Counted from the first letter of the stretch, positions 25,234-38,297 are shown. The stretch: 64,000 nucleotides of DNA from Prionace glauca (GCA_037974335.1 CM075729.1:78412975-78476974); one strand, 5' to 3'. The notes: generated from the sequence alone by a model not told the origin. Numbers and translations are program-made.

Positions 25234-25304
25234 CAGTAACCCACACCCACCCATGCCTCCACCTCCCCCCGCCTCTCTCCCCTCTTCCCCATAGTGCAAT
25301 ATTT

Positions 25305-25560
25305 TTCCAATAATCATAGAATCTACACCATGGAGACAGGCCCTTCAGCCCAAACTGGTCCATGCCGACCAAAAAGCCCAACTAAGCTAACCCCATTTGC
25401 CTGCAATTGGTCCATATCCCTCTAAACCTTTCCAATCCATGTATCTGTCCAAATGCCTTTTAAATGTTGTCAATGTCCCTGCCTCAACCACTTCTTCCTG
25501 CAGTTCATTCCACACACATACCACCTTCTGTGTGTAAAAAAAAATGTTCCTCGGGTTCCC
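25305..25560 (-). mobile_element. CR1-type LINE 3' end
   Basis: Reversed: AATCATAGAATCTACACCAT, GACAGGCCCTTCAGCCCAA, TCCATATCCCTCTAAACCTT and TTTTAAATGTTGTCAATG. Confidence 0.75.
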
Positions 25561-27035
25561 ATTAATTTTTTCCCCTCTTAACTGCTGGATTTTAATATGA
25601 CTGGATCAAGACTGGCACAATCTATAGTTGCCAGGCAATTTAGATAAGTCAGGAGAGATGAGCTCATGTGTTGCAAGTGTAAATAAATTCAGATCAGAGT
25701 TAAGGGGTTAGGGAATGCTAGGCTATGTGCCATACTGTAGCATGCATCATGATCAGATAACAGGTGAGAAAAGAGCTGCTGAGAAATAATAAATATTTAG
25801 TTTTGGCAATCGCTACCATTTTTAATCTGGAACATAAACACAGAATATATCTGCCTATTATTCTGCTGTTAACACTCTACATAACCTACATGTAACTTCT
25901 TGTGGAGGGGCGTCAATCTCAAAACAGAGCTTTCAAGTGGCATTTGAAAATGTGCACACTCCATCCATTCTACAGAAACATTAAAGGGACAATCAATTTT
26001 CTTGTTCCTTTTCAGTATTAATGCATACATCAAGAAATCAAAATTCCAACTGGTGCTTGAATAATTTTTTACTGAAGCTCTTTGAAGGAAAAATCTATTC
26101 GTTGTGAACTCAGCTCTTTTCCCCATTGATCTGCAAATGTTGCTTTCTCATGTGCATTTTGAAACTTGTTATTAAATTTAAAGTTCTTTAGTTTTATTTG
26201 CCTTAAATCTCATCCAACACACTAAAGTAAGTTTTGCTCTTTTGACGTGGGTGGCTTAAGTGGAAAATGAACTGGAATGCTGAGCATTACTCCAAGATTT
26301 GCTGGTGTTTGCGCATGTTACACCTGGGACTTACTTTTTTCTCTTAAATGCAGCTGTACACAAATTATCAGTTGCTTAACCTACCCAGAGACCTCCACAA
26401 AACCTTGGCTTCAAACTGGTCTTGCTCTCAAGTATCACTTGGGATCAAAGGAAGTGGATTGCCCAATAATGAATATTTAAGCCACATTCCCTCACTATGC
26501 TAACAGGCTCATTAAATGTGCATAGCTCATTTTTAAAAACCGAACTTGGCATCACAAGGCTGAACATTGCTCAAAGGTACCACACCTTTCCTCCAGTGCA
26601 CGTCAGGTCTTATTGCGCTCCACACAAACCAATACTGCAAACAAACAATAGGTTGAAACAGCAACAGTGCTGAATATTAGCCTATGATGTGTGTAAACAA
26701 TAAATTACACAGCAAGTGTCATTGGACCTTGCCTTGTAACTGATATTCCCTTTACTCTTATCAGAAGAAATAAAGTACCGTGTACTTGTGAATCTGACTT
26801 GAAGGCACAAGATTTTTCCAGTCTTTTCTGGAACAAACCTTCACTCAAATCTGACACTATTGAGTTTAAAAAAATGTTAGATTCTCCCCAAATAACCAAA
26901 TCACACAAAAACCAAAAAACTTCCACAGTTCAATTACAGTTGGTACTTCATCTAACAGGTAAATCACACATCAGGAGCGTATTCAAAATAAATGAGGGTT
27001 AGGACTTTGCTCTATGCCTGGCCTGTGCTATAGAT
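25561..27035. other. no recognisable feature
   Basis: Unique-looking sequence; only short chance frames. Confidence 0.45.
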
Positions 27036-27135
27036 TCACAAAGCAGAAGAAGCTCTTTGGTCCGTTGTGCCGATGCCAGCTCATAATGGGATAATCCATT
27101 AGTACCACTGCCCTGCTCCGTTCCCCACAGAATTG
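27036..27135 (-). mobile_element. CR1-type LINE 3' tail fragment
   Basis: Reversed: AGAAGCTCTTTGGTCCGTTG, GCCGATGCCAGCTCATAATG and ATCCATTAGTACCACTGCCC. Followed at once by an inverted-repeat element. Confidence 0.55.
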
Positions 27136-27138
27136 AAA

Positions 27139-27262
27139 ATATTGGCCGGAACTTTCCAACTGTTCGCTCCGGCGGGATCTTCTGATTCTGCCAATGGCAC
27201 CCCACCGCCACAGGCTTCCCAGCGACATAGGGTCGCATCAATAGGAAATCCCATCGAACATG
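27139..27262 (+). mobile_element. small inverted-repeat element (type 2)
   Basis: TTGGCCGGAACTTTCCAACT, GTTCGCTCCGGCGGGATCTT and AATAGGAAATCCCATCGAAC. Incomplete at its right end. Confidence 0.5.
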
Positions 27263-27928
27263 TCATGGCTAGACAATCCTACCCATTGCCTTTTTACCAT
27301 ACACACACCTTTTGAAAGTTATTATTGCATTTAAAGTCTTCAATTGGTGCTGGGTAATAAAATTGAAAATACACCCCATTGTTCCTTTACATCAAAAGGA
27401 CATACACAAATTAACAAAAGAAAATTTCACCGTCATTCCATTTATTCTTCTTACGCAATACATTATAGACTTAAAATCTAGCAACAGCAAGATCCAATTA
27501 CCTTGATTTTCTAATCACCTTGTATTTTCCTCCCCTAATGGCATGCCCTCGCACCCCATTCCTATCAGCCATGAATTGGGTGCATAACCACGCTTGGTGG
27601 AAAGTTATAGGTGAAAAAGTATGTTCCAATATTTTGTTGGAAATCCCACCAGTCCATTCAGGTCAATACCCTGATCTGATCTCATTCTCATGACCTCACT
27701 GAATGGCAGACAGATTCAGTAGGACTCCTATGTCCTAAGATCTGGTCTTGCTTCTTAACCTCCCAGTTGTCCGACTGTAATTCCCCTAAATTAATATTCA
27801 TTGGTGCCCAGCCTGCGAATGTGAAGCACAAGGATACAGTGGGTTCCAGAAGGGTCTACAGAATATTCCAATAGGGTCATGTGTCCATCTCACATACATA
27901 TGATGCCATGGCAGACGATTCTCAGGAC

Positions 27929-28050
27929 GGAATTTTAATGCCCCGTCCGCCGTGGGAATTGTAGTGGGCAGGATACGGACCATGCAAAGGTCCATTGATC
28001 ACGGGAGGGATTTTCTGGTCTTCAGCAAGCAAGGCCAGAAAATCCCACCC
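27929..28050 (+). mobile_element. small inverted-repeat element (MITE-like, type 1)
   Basis: CGCCGTGGGAATTGTAGTGG, GATACGGACCATGCAAAGGT, then a hairpin: GGGAGGGATTTTCTGGTCTT against AAGGCCAGAAAATCCCACCC. Confidence 0.55.
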
Positions 28051-31000
28051 TTGTGTGGTTCTCACAAAACAAGGACCATGAGAAAAGTTTTTTTTGGATA
28101 TGATATCATTGCAAAGTGCATCAGTTGTGTGAAAACATCTGCACAGCTGTGTTAAGTTAACTAGCTGTCACCTATATTGATGATCACCATCTGATCTGGG
28201 TGTCTCACGGGTTCAGATAAGCCTCTCTGGCTCTGCTGAATTTTTCACAGTATGTATTTCAGTGTACCTGTTCCTTCAGACCGCCAAATGCCCCTTCAAG
28301 ATTGACCCCTGCTCCTTACTCACCCTGTCCATACCCCTCATAACCTTATACACCTCATATCCAATACTGCATGTGCAGAGATTCCATGTACCACATAAAA
28401 TGTAAACCAAGGCCCATTTGCCACTTCAGGTGGAATGAAAAGTAGGCCTGGCACTAATCAGAAGAGTAGGGAGGTCTCCCTGATGTCCTGGACAACATTT
28501 ATCCTGAACCAAGTCATGATAGCTGCTGTATAAGAATACATGCCCATCCAAATTTCTTTTTTCTATCAATGTGCCAAGATCGCTGTTCCTCTGAACTTTC
28601 CTCCTTTTGTTTTAAACTCTAAGTACACCATAATACACATCCTTCCTTTCCCTTGTAGTGTCACTTTTGAAAACTGGATGTTCGTCACACCATCTCTTAG
28701 TTCCGACATTCTCAAAATTGTGGGACTCCTTTCCCAAGAGTTTAGTCATTTATGTTTTAAAAAAAGCTAACTCTGACACCAGGTAATCTGTGCCTGATTC
28801 CAACCACACCACCCCCAACCCCCCACCATCTCCTCCCCCTCCTCCACATCATCTCCTGCTCTTTTCAACCTTGGCTGTATACTGCAGTACAGACTTTTAG
28901 CTAATAACCCTAGTATTTATTTAAAAAGTAACTCCCCCCGAGTAGCACAACTGGCCAGAACCGCTTTTCCTTATAGTTACTGGCATTAAAAATATTTTGA
29001 ATGCAGTTTAACAAATCAAAATATGAGTTCAGCTTCATCACATTCTCAGACACATGTGGCGGATGAATTGTTTGCTTGTACTAAGTCTAGCTGGGCTATG
29101 ATAATGCCAAATGAAGGATTCCAGAGGAATAGAGAACACATTACTGACATTATGCACTGTAGTAGTCTTTGCTATCTGAATATTAAACTCTCCAAATATC
29201 CTAAAATGTATGCAAAGAGCCAAGAGACAATGCACTTAATATAGCACTTTTGATTTTAATTTGTGATTAGTTTGTGAAGGCTGATGACCCTACCTTCCTC
29301 TCGCCACTGACATTCCCTGGCACACTGGTACTGCCCACTGGGCACCAGGCACTACCAAGGGGATGGGCCTGGGGTGCGGCGGGGGCGGCGGGGGTCTGAT
29401 GGCAGCCGAGTTTGACTGGAGGTGGAACCTGACGGTGGAGGAAGGGGGGGGGGGTCTGTAGGAAAGGATTAAAGGGGGAACTCTGCATCAGGGGTACAGG
29501 AAGTGATGGTGGGGGGGTGGCAATCGGGAGGTTGGTGAGCAGAGTACCGGTGATCAGGAGGCCGGCAATCATGTTTGGGGATGGTGATCAAGGGGGGCGT
29601 TGATGTCCTGTGCACTGGCACTCCCAGCGGCTTCCTGGCATGAATAGGCTCCATCCACTCCCCCTGCTGGCAGGAATCGCACTACAGTCTCTGTATTGCA
29701 CAAAGTGCTATAAGTTATGGCATCTACCTCGTTGGCACGACTGGAATAAATTCTTGTACATTGCATTTTGAAATCTTATTTGGAAGTTCCCAAGGTGCTG
29801 TTATTGCAAGAAACATTATCTCCTGGAATGACCCTCTTTATCCTAAGTTCCCATCCGAGATTTCCGAGCAGTGGCTTCAGCCATTCACTCATGGAAGAAA
29901 GCGGAAAGAGAGGGAGATTCCAGAGTTACTCATACACACCATCTTGCTGTTGTGCTCACAGCAGTGTTAGCAGAAGCCTAGGAAAGTTATCAGCCAGCTG
30001 AACCAGTAATAAACGCCATGTGGCATTTAACTGTGGAAAGGGGAGAACATGCATTTAGGGGATGTTTCACGAAAAGACAAAGGGCTCCTGATAACAAGAC
30101 TCACTTTTCAAGGCAGAATTCAGTTTTTAATTTTGCATTATTAGAAAGTTTATCAAGACATTTCCCAGACAGGGGAAGGGGAAATTCCAACAGGCACAGA
30201 GGGAAAGACAATCAAATACAGTTTAATTAATATCAAGAGGCACAATAAAAACATAGGGCAGAATTCAATGCTCCCACTCCATGAATCGAGTTGTGAGACA
30301 CACTGTGTGATCGAGTGGAACAGTGCAGAGGAAAGATCTCACTGCCTTTCCTCCTCTCAGCAGTTAAGTCTGGGAGAGGAAGGTTTGCAGGTGGCCTTCT
30401 CATCCTGGTATCAATTGAAGCCCGTGTGAGGCACTTAATGGCCACTTAAAGGCCTTATTCCATCACTGCTGGTATTCAACCAGCGCTAGGCGGGAGATCC
30501 ACCATGTGGGAGACGGACAAGCAAATCCTAGCAGCATACAAGTTGTGAGGGGAGCATCCCTTGTTCAAAGGCACTTAGTGCCTGGGCAAGGGACCCGGGA
30601 TTGGGAATGTGGGGCAGATGCGGAGGGGGGTGGACGGGGGGTGGACGGGGGGGGGTAGGTAGGTGGGGGGTAGTAGGTGTGCCTGCAGTGAAGCAACCCT
30701 TCCCTTTTCTCCATTATGTCTCTCCCACCCATCACTGGCACCTTCCATCACATATCTTCCTCCAGAGGTCCAATAATGAATCCTGCTGAAGGCCCAAATC
30801 AGCAGCCATTTCTCCCAGTGGCACTGTGGGTCATGGAGGGGAAGTTGGGCTGCTGGGTGGGATTTCTGCCCTGATGGTGGAAGTCCTGGAATTAACTGCC
30901 CCACCACCCCCCACACAGTGTGCTTCCCACTGCCAATTATGGACTTACTTAATTCCCTCAGGGTGCCTGGAGATTGGGTTGGTGAAGGTGCCTTGGTTTT

Positions 31001-31896
31001 CGTGGTGGACATGGGGCTCCCTGCCATCCTCATTGATTTCCATCCACATCAAAGACTTTGCTGAAGCACTTTTAAAAATTGGATAAGAAGCTGCAAGCAC
31101 AACCGTGAAGAGAATGATATTGAATCAGATTCTTCTGGGAGGAATTATACAGGATGTCAGTTCAGAAACAGCTCCCCTGCTGGTCTGTCATTGTTTGGAA
31201 AGAGCACCACTTGCAGCCTAGAAAAAGAACTACATTCTCTATCGGGGCAAAGTTGTCTGTGAACAACTTATATGCTGCTTCAAGACACTGACTTGTGGCC
31301 CAATGAAGGCTCATGGAATAATTAACCAAACGGTTCAATTCACGTTTACCATGGCACAGATCTCATTGTACAAGCAATGCCATATTAGGGTTCGGTCTAA
31401 TAAGCATGGAAAACCCATAGTTCATGAATGCTATGTTTATATTTCCACTGACTCTCAAAACCCACACCATTTCTATTGCATTCATAGGCAAGAAACTTCA
31501 TGTAAAATAGGGAGGTCCCCAGCAGGAGAGAAAATAGAAAAGGTAATTGGGAAAGATAGAAGAGGAGGGAGTGAAAGACATAAAGAAAATGAGGCCATTG
31601 TCAAAACCATGGCTCTCAGGGGATTCCTGAAAGTAGGATCAATAGTTACATGGGCAGGAAGTCCCAAACGGTCAGAGTGAAGTAGCTGAATAAATGGTAG
31701 AGCAAGCAAGGACAAGGCAGAGGAACCCTAAAGAGTGTGGACAGAGAGATGACACAGAGGGAGTCACTAACATACTGAAGAGATAGTTGGAATTGTGAAC
31801 ACCTATAACAAGAGTAGACCATTTAGCTTTTCTACCATTCAGTTGGACAGTGGCAAATTTGCTTTTGAACTTCATTTGCACACATTTCAACCACAC
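28051..31896. other. unassigned, with G-rich stretches
   Basis: Possible CR1 scrap near 28.27-28.36 kb. G-rich low-complexity sequence lies at 29.37-29.53 and 30.6-30.68 kb. 30.27-31.05 kb looks like an old degraded repeat. No gene seen. Confidence 0.4.
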
Positions 31897-33116
31897 TCAT
31901 AGAACATAGAACATAGAACATTACAGCACAAACAGGCCCTTCGGCCCTCGAGTTGCGCCGATCGCATCAACCCCACCAATCTATAGACCTATCTATAACC
32001 CCCAATCCCATTAAACCCCATATACTCATCCAGAAGTCTTTTAAAAGACCCCAGCGAGTTCGCCTCCACCACCGACGACGGCAGCCGATTCCAATCACTC
32101 ACTACCCTCTGAGTGAAAAACTTACCCCTAACATCACCTCTGTACTTCCCTCCCCGCACCTTAAATCTGTGTCCTCTCGTAGCGACCATTTCAACCCGGG
32201 GAAATAGCCTCTGAGAGTCCACCCTATCTATTCCTCTCAACATTTTATAAACTTCTATCAGGTCGCCTCTCAACCTTCGCCTCTCCAGGGAAAAGAGTCC
32301 CAGCTCCCTCAACCTATCTTCATAAGGCATGCCTCCCAGTCCAGGCAACATCCTTGTAAATCTCCTCTGCACCCTTTCAATAGCTTCTACGTCTTTCCTA
32401 TAGTGAGGCGACCAGAACTGCGCACAGTACTCCAAATGAGGCCTGACGAGGGTCCTGTAAAGTTGCAGCATTACCTCCCGACTCCTAAACTCAATCCCTC
32501 GATTAATGAAGGCCAGTACACCATACGCCTTCTTGACCACCTCCTCCACCTGCGAGGCCGATTTAAGAGTCCTGTGAACCCGGACCCCGAGATCCTTCTG
32601 CTCTTCAACGCTACTAAGACCCCTGCCCTTAATAGTGTACTCGTTCATCCCGTTGGTTCTGCCGAAATGGACTACTACACATTTATCCGCGTTGAAGTCC
32701 ATCTGCCACTTCTCCGCCCATTCCTGCATCCTATCTATGTCCTGCTGCAACTTTTGACATCCTTCCAGACCATCCACAACACCGCCGACCTTCGTGTCAT
32801 CAGCGAACTTGCTAACCCATCCCTCCACTTCCTCATCCAGGTCATTTATGAAAATAACAAACAACAAGGGTCCCAGAACAGATCCCTGGGGCACCCCACT
32901 GGTGACTGACCTCCATTCCGAAAAAGACCCATCCACAACCACTCTCTGCCTTCTGCAGGCAAGCCAGTTCTGGATCCACAAGGCCAAAGGTCCTTGGATC
33001 CCATGCCCTCTCACCTTCTCAAGAAGTCTTGCATGGGGGACCTTATCAAAAGCCTTGCTGAAGTCCATGTACACTACGTCCACGGCACTTCCTTCGTCAA
33101 TGTGTTCAGTCACTCA
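31897..33116 (-). mobile_element. CR1-clade LINE, 5'-truncated, young copy
   Basis: The 3' end lies at the left with tandem TTCTATG units and the GGGCCGAAGGGCCTGT segment typical of these shark LINE tails. The body carries the reverse transcriptase and C-terminal region. It is truncated inside the sequence leading into RT motif A. A short CACTCAT occurs at both edges (about 31891-31897 and 33110-33116), possibly a target duplication, though it is too short to be sure. The long open frame suggests a recent insertion. Confidence 0.9.
31989..33113 (-). CDS. CR1 reverse transcriptase, C-terminal portion, open 374 codons
   Basis: Partial LINE protein. RT motif A is at residues 13-27 (YMDFSKAFDKVPH), motif B at 72-85 (SGVPQGSVLGPLLF) and the catalytic FADD box at 103-106. 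The rest is the CR1 C-terminal region with HLEYC, VQRRFTRMLPGL, GDLIEVYKML and FFTQRVV blocks. The endonuclease and the N-terminal part of the RT are missing by 5' truncation, so this is not a self-sufficient element. No stop interrupts the remaining frame. The true protein start lies outside the copy. Confidence 0.9.
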   Translation of the reverse strand: MTEHIDEGSAVDVVYMDFSKAFDKVPHARLLEKVRGHGIQGPLALWIQNWLACRRQRVVVDGSFSEWRSVTSGVPQGSVLGPLLFVIFINDLDEEVEGWVSKFADDTKVGGVVDGLEGCQKLQQDIDRMQEWAEKWQMDFNADKCVVVHFGRTNGMNEYTIKGRGLSSVEEQKDLGVRVHRTLKSASQVEEVVKKAYGVLAFINRGIEFRSREVMLQLYRTLVRPHLEYCAQFWSPHYRKDVEAIERVQRRFTRMLPGLGGMPYEDRLRELGLFSLERRRLRGDLIEVYKMLRGIDRVDSQRLFPRVEMVATRGHRFKVRGGKYRGDVRGKFFTQRVVSDWNRLPSSVVEANSLGSFKRLLDEYMGFNGIGGYR

Positions 33117-33296
33117 TTTCAAGTGTACCAGGGTCAGGCAGAAAGCTATGGGCGATTTTGATGCCCTGGTGTATGTCCTCTAATTCTTTTTATTTAGCAA
33201 ATACTAGGGTCAGCTTCAAAAGATGCAGGCTTCTTCTTGCTTTGTTAGCTTCAACTGCCACTTTAACAGGCGGGAAAAAAAACCTTTCCAACCAAG

Positions 33297-33695
33297 TGGA
33301 TGGCATGGTGGTGCAGTGGTTAGCAATGCTGCTGTGCAGCACAAGGGACCTGGGTTCAATTCTGGCCTTGGGTGTTTGTCTGTGTGGATTGTGTATGTTC
33401 TCGCTGTGTTTGTATGTGTTTCCTGTGAGTGATCTGGTTTCCTCTCACATTCCAAAGATGTGCAGCTTAGGTGGACTGACCATGCTAAATCGCCCTTTCA
33501 TGTCCCAAGACGTGTAGGTTGGATTAGTCATGGTAAATGTGTGGAGTTATTGGGATATAGTGGTGGAGCAGCCTGGATAAAACACTCTGTCAGGAAAAGC
33601 TACAACTCTTGTTATAGGTATTCACAATTCCAACTATCTCTTCAATGGGCCGAATGGTCTCATTCCACACTGTGAGGATCCTATGATTCATGTGA
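33297..33695 (+). mobile_element. V-SINE (HE1-like)
   Basis: Head GGTGGTGCAGTGGTTAGCAA, B box GGGTTCAATTC, core with TGTGTTTCCTGTGAGTG, and the 3' end GGGCCGAATGGTCTCATTCC with GATCCTATGATTC. The tail resembles CR1 tails. Confidence 0.8.
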
Positions 33696-34952
33696 ATACT
33701 TTAAACTGCTGCCTACAGGGCTGGAATTAATTCCTTTACACTGAGCAAGAAAATATTGCAATCAAAACGATGATAGAATAAACAAATAGATTTGTTTGGA
33801 TGTATAGAATCAATTCATCTTTCACCAGCAGTTAAGGCATTCCTCAGATTAGACCAGACAATTTGATAATCGGGTTGATAAAAGATAGATAAAAATGTTG
33901 AAATACTTAAAACTACTTCTCTATGGCATGAAAGTCTCCCCTCTTCCAGCTTATAGATTGAAACATTTGATATCCTCAGTTATAAGCTATTTCCAAAAAA
34001 GGTTATTCATAAATGAAAAAAATTAATCAAGGGGTCGGAGGAACTATTAGCAGTGATTATGTTTGCATGTCTGCAGCTTGATTAATGATGTGCTTATTTA
34101 GTGGAGGTACTTACTAGAAGAACTGAAAGCCCAGTCCCTCCTGCCCCCCCCCTCCGTCCCTCACCCCCAACCATCCAATTTCTTGATAATTCTCCTTTAT
34201 ATTCTCCTCTGAGAGCCACTGATTCCTGTTGGGTCCACCCAGTTTTGCAGTTGACAGTCAGTGATCAGTGTTTGCGTGCCAGCCTTACAATTGAGTATCA
34301 ACACAATCTTCAACCAAATACTCAACCTCATTCCACATTTGCAGGCAGATTTCCAACAGCAACAGGGACCCCCCCAGTAAAAAAAACTTCCCCTTCCTAG
34401 TTTTGGACAATGGAAGCAAACTCTGAGTGCAGCAGCAGCTGAAAGTAACTAAACACAGACTGGGGATTGAGTGCTTCCTGGCCCTGTGACACTCATTAAC
34501 CTTAGCCCTGTGAAGGGAGGAATGGGAAACAATATTAAATTCCATCTCCCACCTCCCCATCTCGCTGAACACCATCAGCTCTTGTTAACTCTTGCACCTT
34601 GTATCCCCAAAAATCAATCAACTCCGTCTTTAGCTGAACAAACTACCAGGAAACAAATAATACAAATGTAAGCAGATTTTAAAATCAGGAGACGAAAGGT
34701 GTTAGCTGCTAAACATTCATCAAAAGCAGTTTGAGGAGTTGACTGTTTTTGTTTGGCAGGCTGAATTTATATGCTTAATTTAGTTCCTTACATGTACATT
34801 TAATGCAAACATGCTAAATCTACTCAGTACACCAGTGACGATGAGAAATCTATCCCAATTATTATAAAGAGTCAAAAGTTGCCAACTGTGATAAAATATA
34901 TTCCTGGAGGTTTCATCACATCACTTGCTCCATGCCCCATGTTCCAGCCAAC
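33696..34952. other. no recognisable feature
   Basis: Short frames on both strands at 34.1-34.6 kb resemble nothing known. Confidence 0.45.
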
Positions 34953-35605
34953 ATAAGAATTAGGTGCAGGAGTGGGCAATTCGGCCCCTCGAGCCTGCTC
35001 TGCCCTTCAATACAATCGTGGCCCATTCTCCATAACCCTCCAATCCATTACTAATTAAAAATTTGTCCATCTCATCCTTAAATTTACTCAATGTCCTAGC
35101 GTCCACTGCAATCTGGGGCAATAAATTCCACTACTGACTCATGACCTTTTCAGAGGTAGTAGTTTCTCTTCATCTCTGTTTCAAATTTGCTACCCATTAT
35201 CCTTAAACTATGATGTCTTATTCCAGATTGTTCCACAAGAGGAAGCATTTGCTTCTGTTTTGTCAATACTGTTTATCATCTTATATTCCTCAATTAGATC
35301 TCCCCTCATTCTTCTAAACTTTAGAGAGGTTTGGACTAAATAGCCCAATCTCTTTTCATAAGACAAGCCCCTCATCGATCGAGTGAACCTCCTCTGAACT
35401 GCCTCTAATGCCACTACATTTTTCCTCAAGTAAGGAGATTAGAACTGGACATAGTATTTCAAGTGTGGTCTCAGCAATGCCTTGTATAGTTGCAGCAATA
35501 CTTCCTTACTCCATTCCTCTAGCTATAAATGCCAAAATTCTATTTCCATTCCTTATTACCTCTATGCCTGCATACCTATCCTTGTGATTTATTAGCTTCC
35601 TACAC
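34953..35605 (-). mobile_element. CR1-type LINE 3' portion
   Basis: Reversed, starting AACATAAGAATTAGGTGCAG and TTCGGCCCCTCGAGCCTGC. The antisense frame keeps VALEAVQRRFTRSMRGLSYE and FRRMRGDLIEEYKM. Heavily decayed. Confidence 0.75.
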
Positions 35606-36065
35606 CAACTGGAAAGCAAATAGAGTCATCACCCATACTTGACTGTCAGACAGCCTCTCCTGCAGTCCATTTTTGATATTTTTATTTCTGCTAAAAAGGT
35701 CAAAGAAAATGGCAAAAATATACAATTAGCATTGGATTGCTGCTCTGTATCCAAATATCTGAGCCAATTTTTTTCTGTGCCTGACTTGGCCAATCTTCTT
35801 GACCCAATGTGGGCAAGATCCAGACAGTAGAGGGATCACTGAGACACAGCGTCGAAATCTAACAGAGCAGGAATGAAGGAGGACATGCCTCCTTTTTTTT
35901 TATCATATTGCCATAAAGCATTGAAAATGACAAGCCAGGAAGAAGGTAAATGTCTAAGGTAAATGGGTGACATTTGAGGGGTGGCGGGGAATTGAGACAT
36001 TGGAAAGGGAGGTCGAACATGGTTGGGGGTGAGATATCAGAGGCTTGGGGGGTCAGACAGTCAGA

Positions 36066-36487
36066 TAAGAACATAAGAAATAGGAGCAGGAGTAAGCCAT
36101 CTAGCCCTTCGAGCCTGCCCCACCATTCAATAAGATCATGGCTGATCTGAAGTGGATAAGTTCCACTTTCCCGCTTTCTCCCCATAACCCTTAATTTCCC
36201 TGTCTATCAGAAACCTATCTACCCATGACTTAAATATATTTAGCGAGGTAGCCTCCACCACTTCAGCGGGCAGAGAATTCCAGAGATTCACCACCCTTTG
36301 AGTGAAGAAGTTCCTCCTCAACTCTGATCTAAACTGCCCTCCCCCCTTATCTTGAGGCTGTGCCCTCTAGTCCTGCTATCCTTTCTAAGTGGGAAGAATC
36401 TCTCTACCTCTACCTTATGCATCCCCTTCATTATCTTATACGTCTCTCTAAGATCCCCCCTCAGCCTTCTAAACTCCAATGAGTACA
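36066..36487 (-). mobile_element. CR1-type LINE 3' portion in a G-rich region
   Basis: Reversed: AAGAACATAAGAAATAGGAG, CCTTCGAGCCTGCCCCACC, and the coding part RRNFFTQRVVNLWNSLPAEV. Closely related to the copy at 58 kb. G-rich sequence lies on both sides. Confidence 0.8.
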
Positions 36488-36800
36488 GATGGAGAGGGTT
36501 GTATTGGATTAAGGGTGGAAATTCAGGTCAGGTCAGGGAAGAGGTGGGGTAGGTTAGGTCTGGGATACACATGATAGGGAAGTCAGGCTGGGTTGGATTT
36601 GTTGGGGGTTGGGGTTCAGGTTGGGGCAGATCTAACCAGGTTGGGAGTTAGGTTGGATCGCGTTTGTGGTTGGGGAGAGCTGTGGAATCCCGTGCAGGTA
36701 GTGAGTTGAGGGTGGGGAGTACTTGGGGGGCAGTTTGTCAGGAAGTTGTGGAGTAGTCCCCTGTACAGGTGGGAGTGTGGATGAGTCCCAGGCAAGGATC
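36488..36800 (+). repeat. G-rich low-complexity tract with GGTTGGG motifs
   Basis: Many GGTTGGG, GGTTAGG and GGGG runs on the + strand, including GGGGGTTGGGGTTCAGGTTG. It continues similar G-rich sequence at 35940-36060, the two parts being separated by a CR1 fragment. Confidence 0.65.
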
Positions 36801-38297
36801 AGCCTGGGTCTTTAAAATAAACGCAGAAGTTAGAAGTGGTTTTAATTCTTCTAACTTTTTCTGTGTAACAATTCGTGTAAGACAAGCAGAACGACCTAGA
36901 GCTAATAATTGAAATCACTTTGTCAGATGGTTCCTAGACAGTGCAATTGTCCAAGGGAAGTAAACCCTTAGCGGGGAGCTGCCAAGAGGAATTTGCCAGC
37001 ACATCTTTGGGGTAGCTCCCAAATCAGACATCGGGGAGCCCAGCAGTTAAGTCACAATATTCGTAGATATCCTAATGATTTTGCTCCAGAGTTTCACATA
37101 GCCAGTGCACTGGAGATTGATCTTCAGTCCCTGGAGCCTGCAGGCCAATCCTGGAGGGCTGGCAATCTGAATCAAAGGCCCTCCATCGTATTTCCTGCTC
37201 CACATGACAAGGTCAAATATTTTGCTGCAAACATGCCCTCCCTCATCCTCGATCCAATCTCTTTTGCAGTCACGCAAATGTTTACTGGTATTTGAGGCTC
37301 TAGGATGAAAGATCGGCTTAAAAGCAGCTGAACCTCAGACGCTCAAAATTTGAAACTTGAAACCTTACCAGTCACAGGTAGAATCCAAAATCAAACTAAC
37401 GGGTTTGGTTAAGATTTGCATCTCATCAGCCGCTTACAAATCTGCTGTCACATGGAGCCGGATTGCTAGGAAGCGTGCATAGTTTTTTGCGTCACAGGTC
37501 GGCCTCTGGGGTTCAAGAGCTGCATTATTAAGAGTTTATTCCCCATTGATTAGATGGCTTTCGGAAATGGTGCCAAGTTGGAACAGTTTGTGACTTATTC
37601 ACACACGGGAAGGCTGAATGTGCAATTCTATATACAAGTGCCCGTCGGAAATATCTAACTGATTCGGTACTTTAAGGGAGTACGCGATTAACTTTTACAT
37701 TTAAGACCTGCAAGAGACATTTCACAGGAAGCGCTGCAACAGAGTCAGCACAAACCAGGTCATGGTTCGGCACACAAGACACAAGCCCTTTTCCATAATT
37801 TCCTGAAATAGCAAACTGTGCACTATTTCAGGTTGATCCTGTCCCCTGCCCCCGTGAACCATCTGGTAGAGTACTTTCCAAATTAAAATCTCCTTCAATT
37901 CTTTGGCAGCCTGAAGAATGACAGGACGGCAGGAAATCTTTGTGCGCCTGGTTCACAGACACAAGCCTACAAAGCCTTCCAACTCCAGCCTCCAGAAAGG
38001 AACCCAATAAATAGTGATATCATTATGGCCGCATGCCTAAAACAAAGTCAGATTAACCAAAACAAAAAGTAGATAAAATACTGGGTTCATTTTATTCCAT
38101 CATTTTTCAACATGCCTCTCATACATACGGAACTATTGCTTAACATTAGTGGAAGTTCTTAAACGTTGCCCCATATTGAATGTACACATCATCGATATCA
38201 TCCCCTCCCCGAGGGAGAGTGCCTCCAAGAATTATGTCCATTGCTGCACATTTACACACAAGCTTCGAGCCACCAAAGAAGTAAATACCTCCATGAA
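36801..38297. other. unassigned
   Basis: 36.95-37.25 kb contains CTGCAGGCCAATCCTGGAGG, which looks like old interspersed repeat sequence. 37.3-38.3 kb is unique-looking. Confidence 0.35.

Noticed and set aside
30575-31033. 152-codon - strand frame in G-rich sequence
   Set aside because: Proline-rich low-complexity translation without a known domain; the region looks like degraded repeat.
32403-33183. Two + strand open frames of 129-168 codons
   Set aside because: They are antisense shadows of the CR1 reverse transcriptase.
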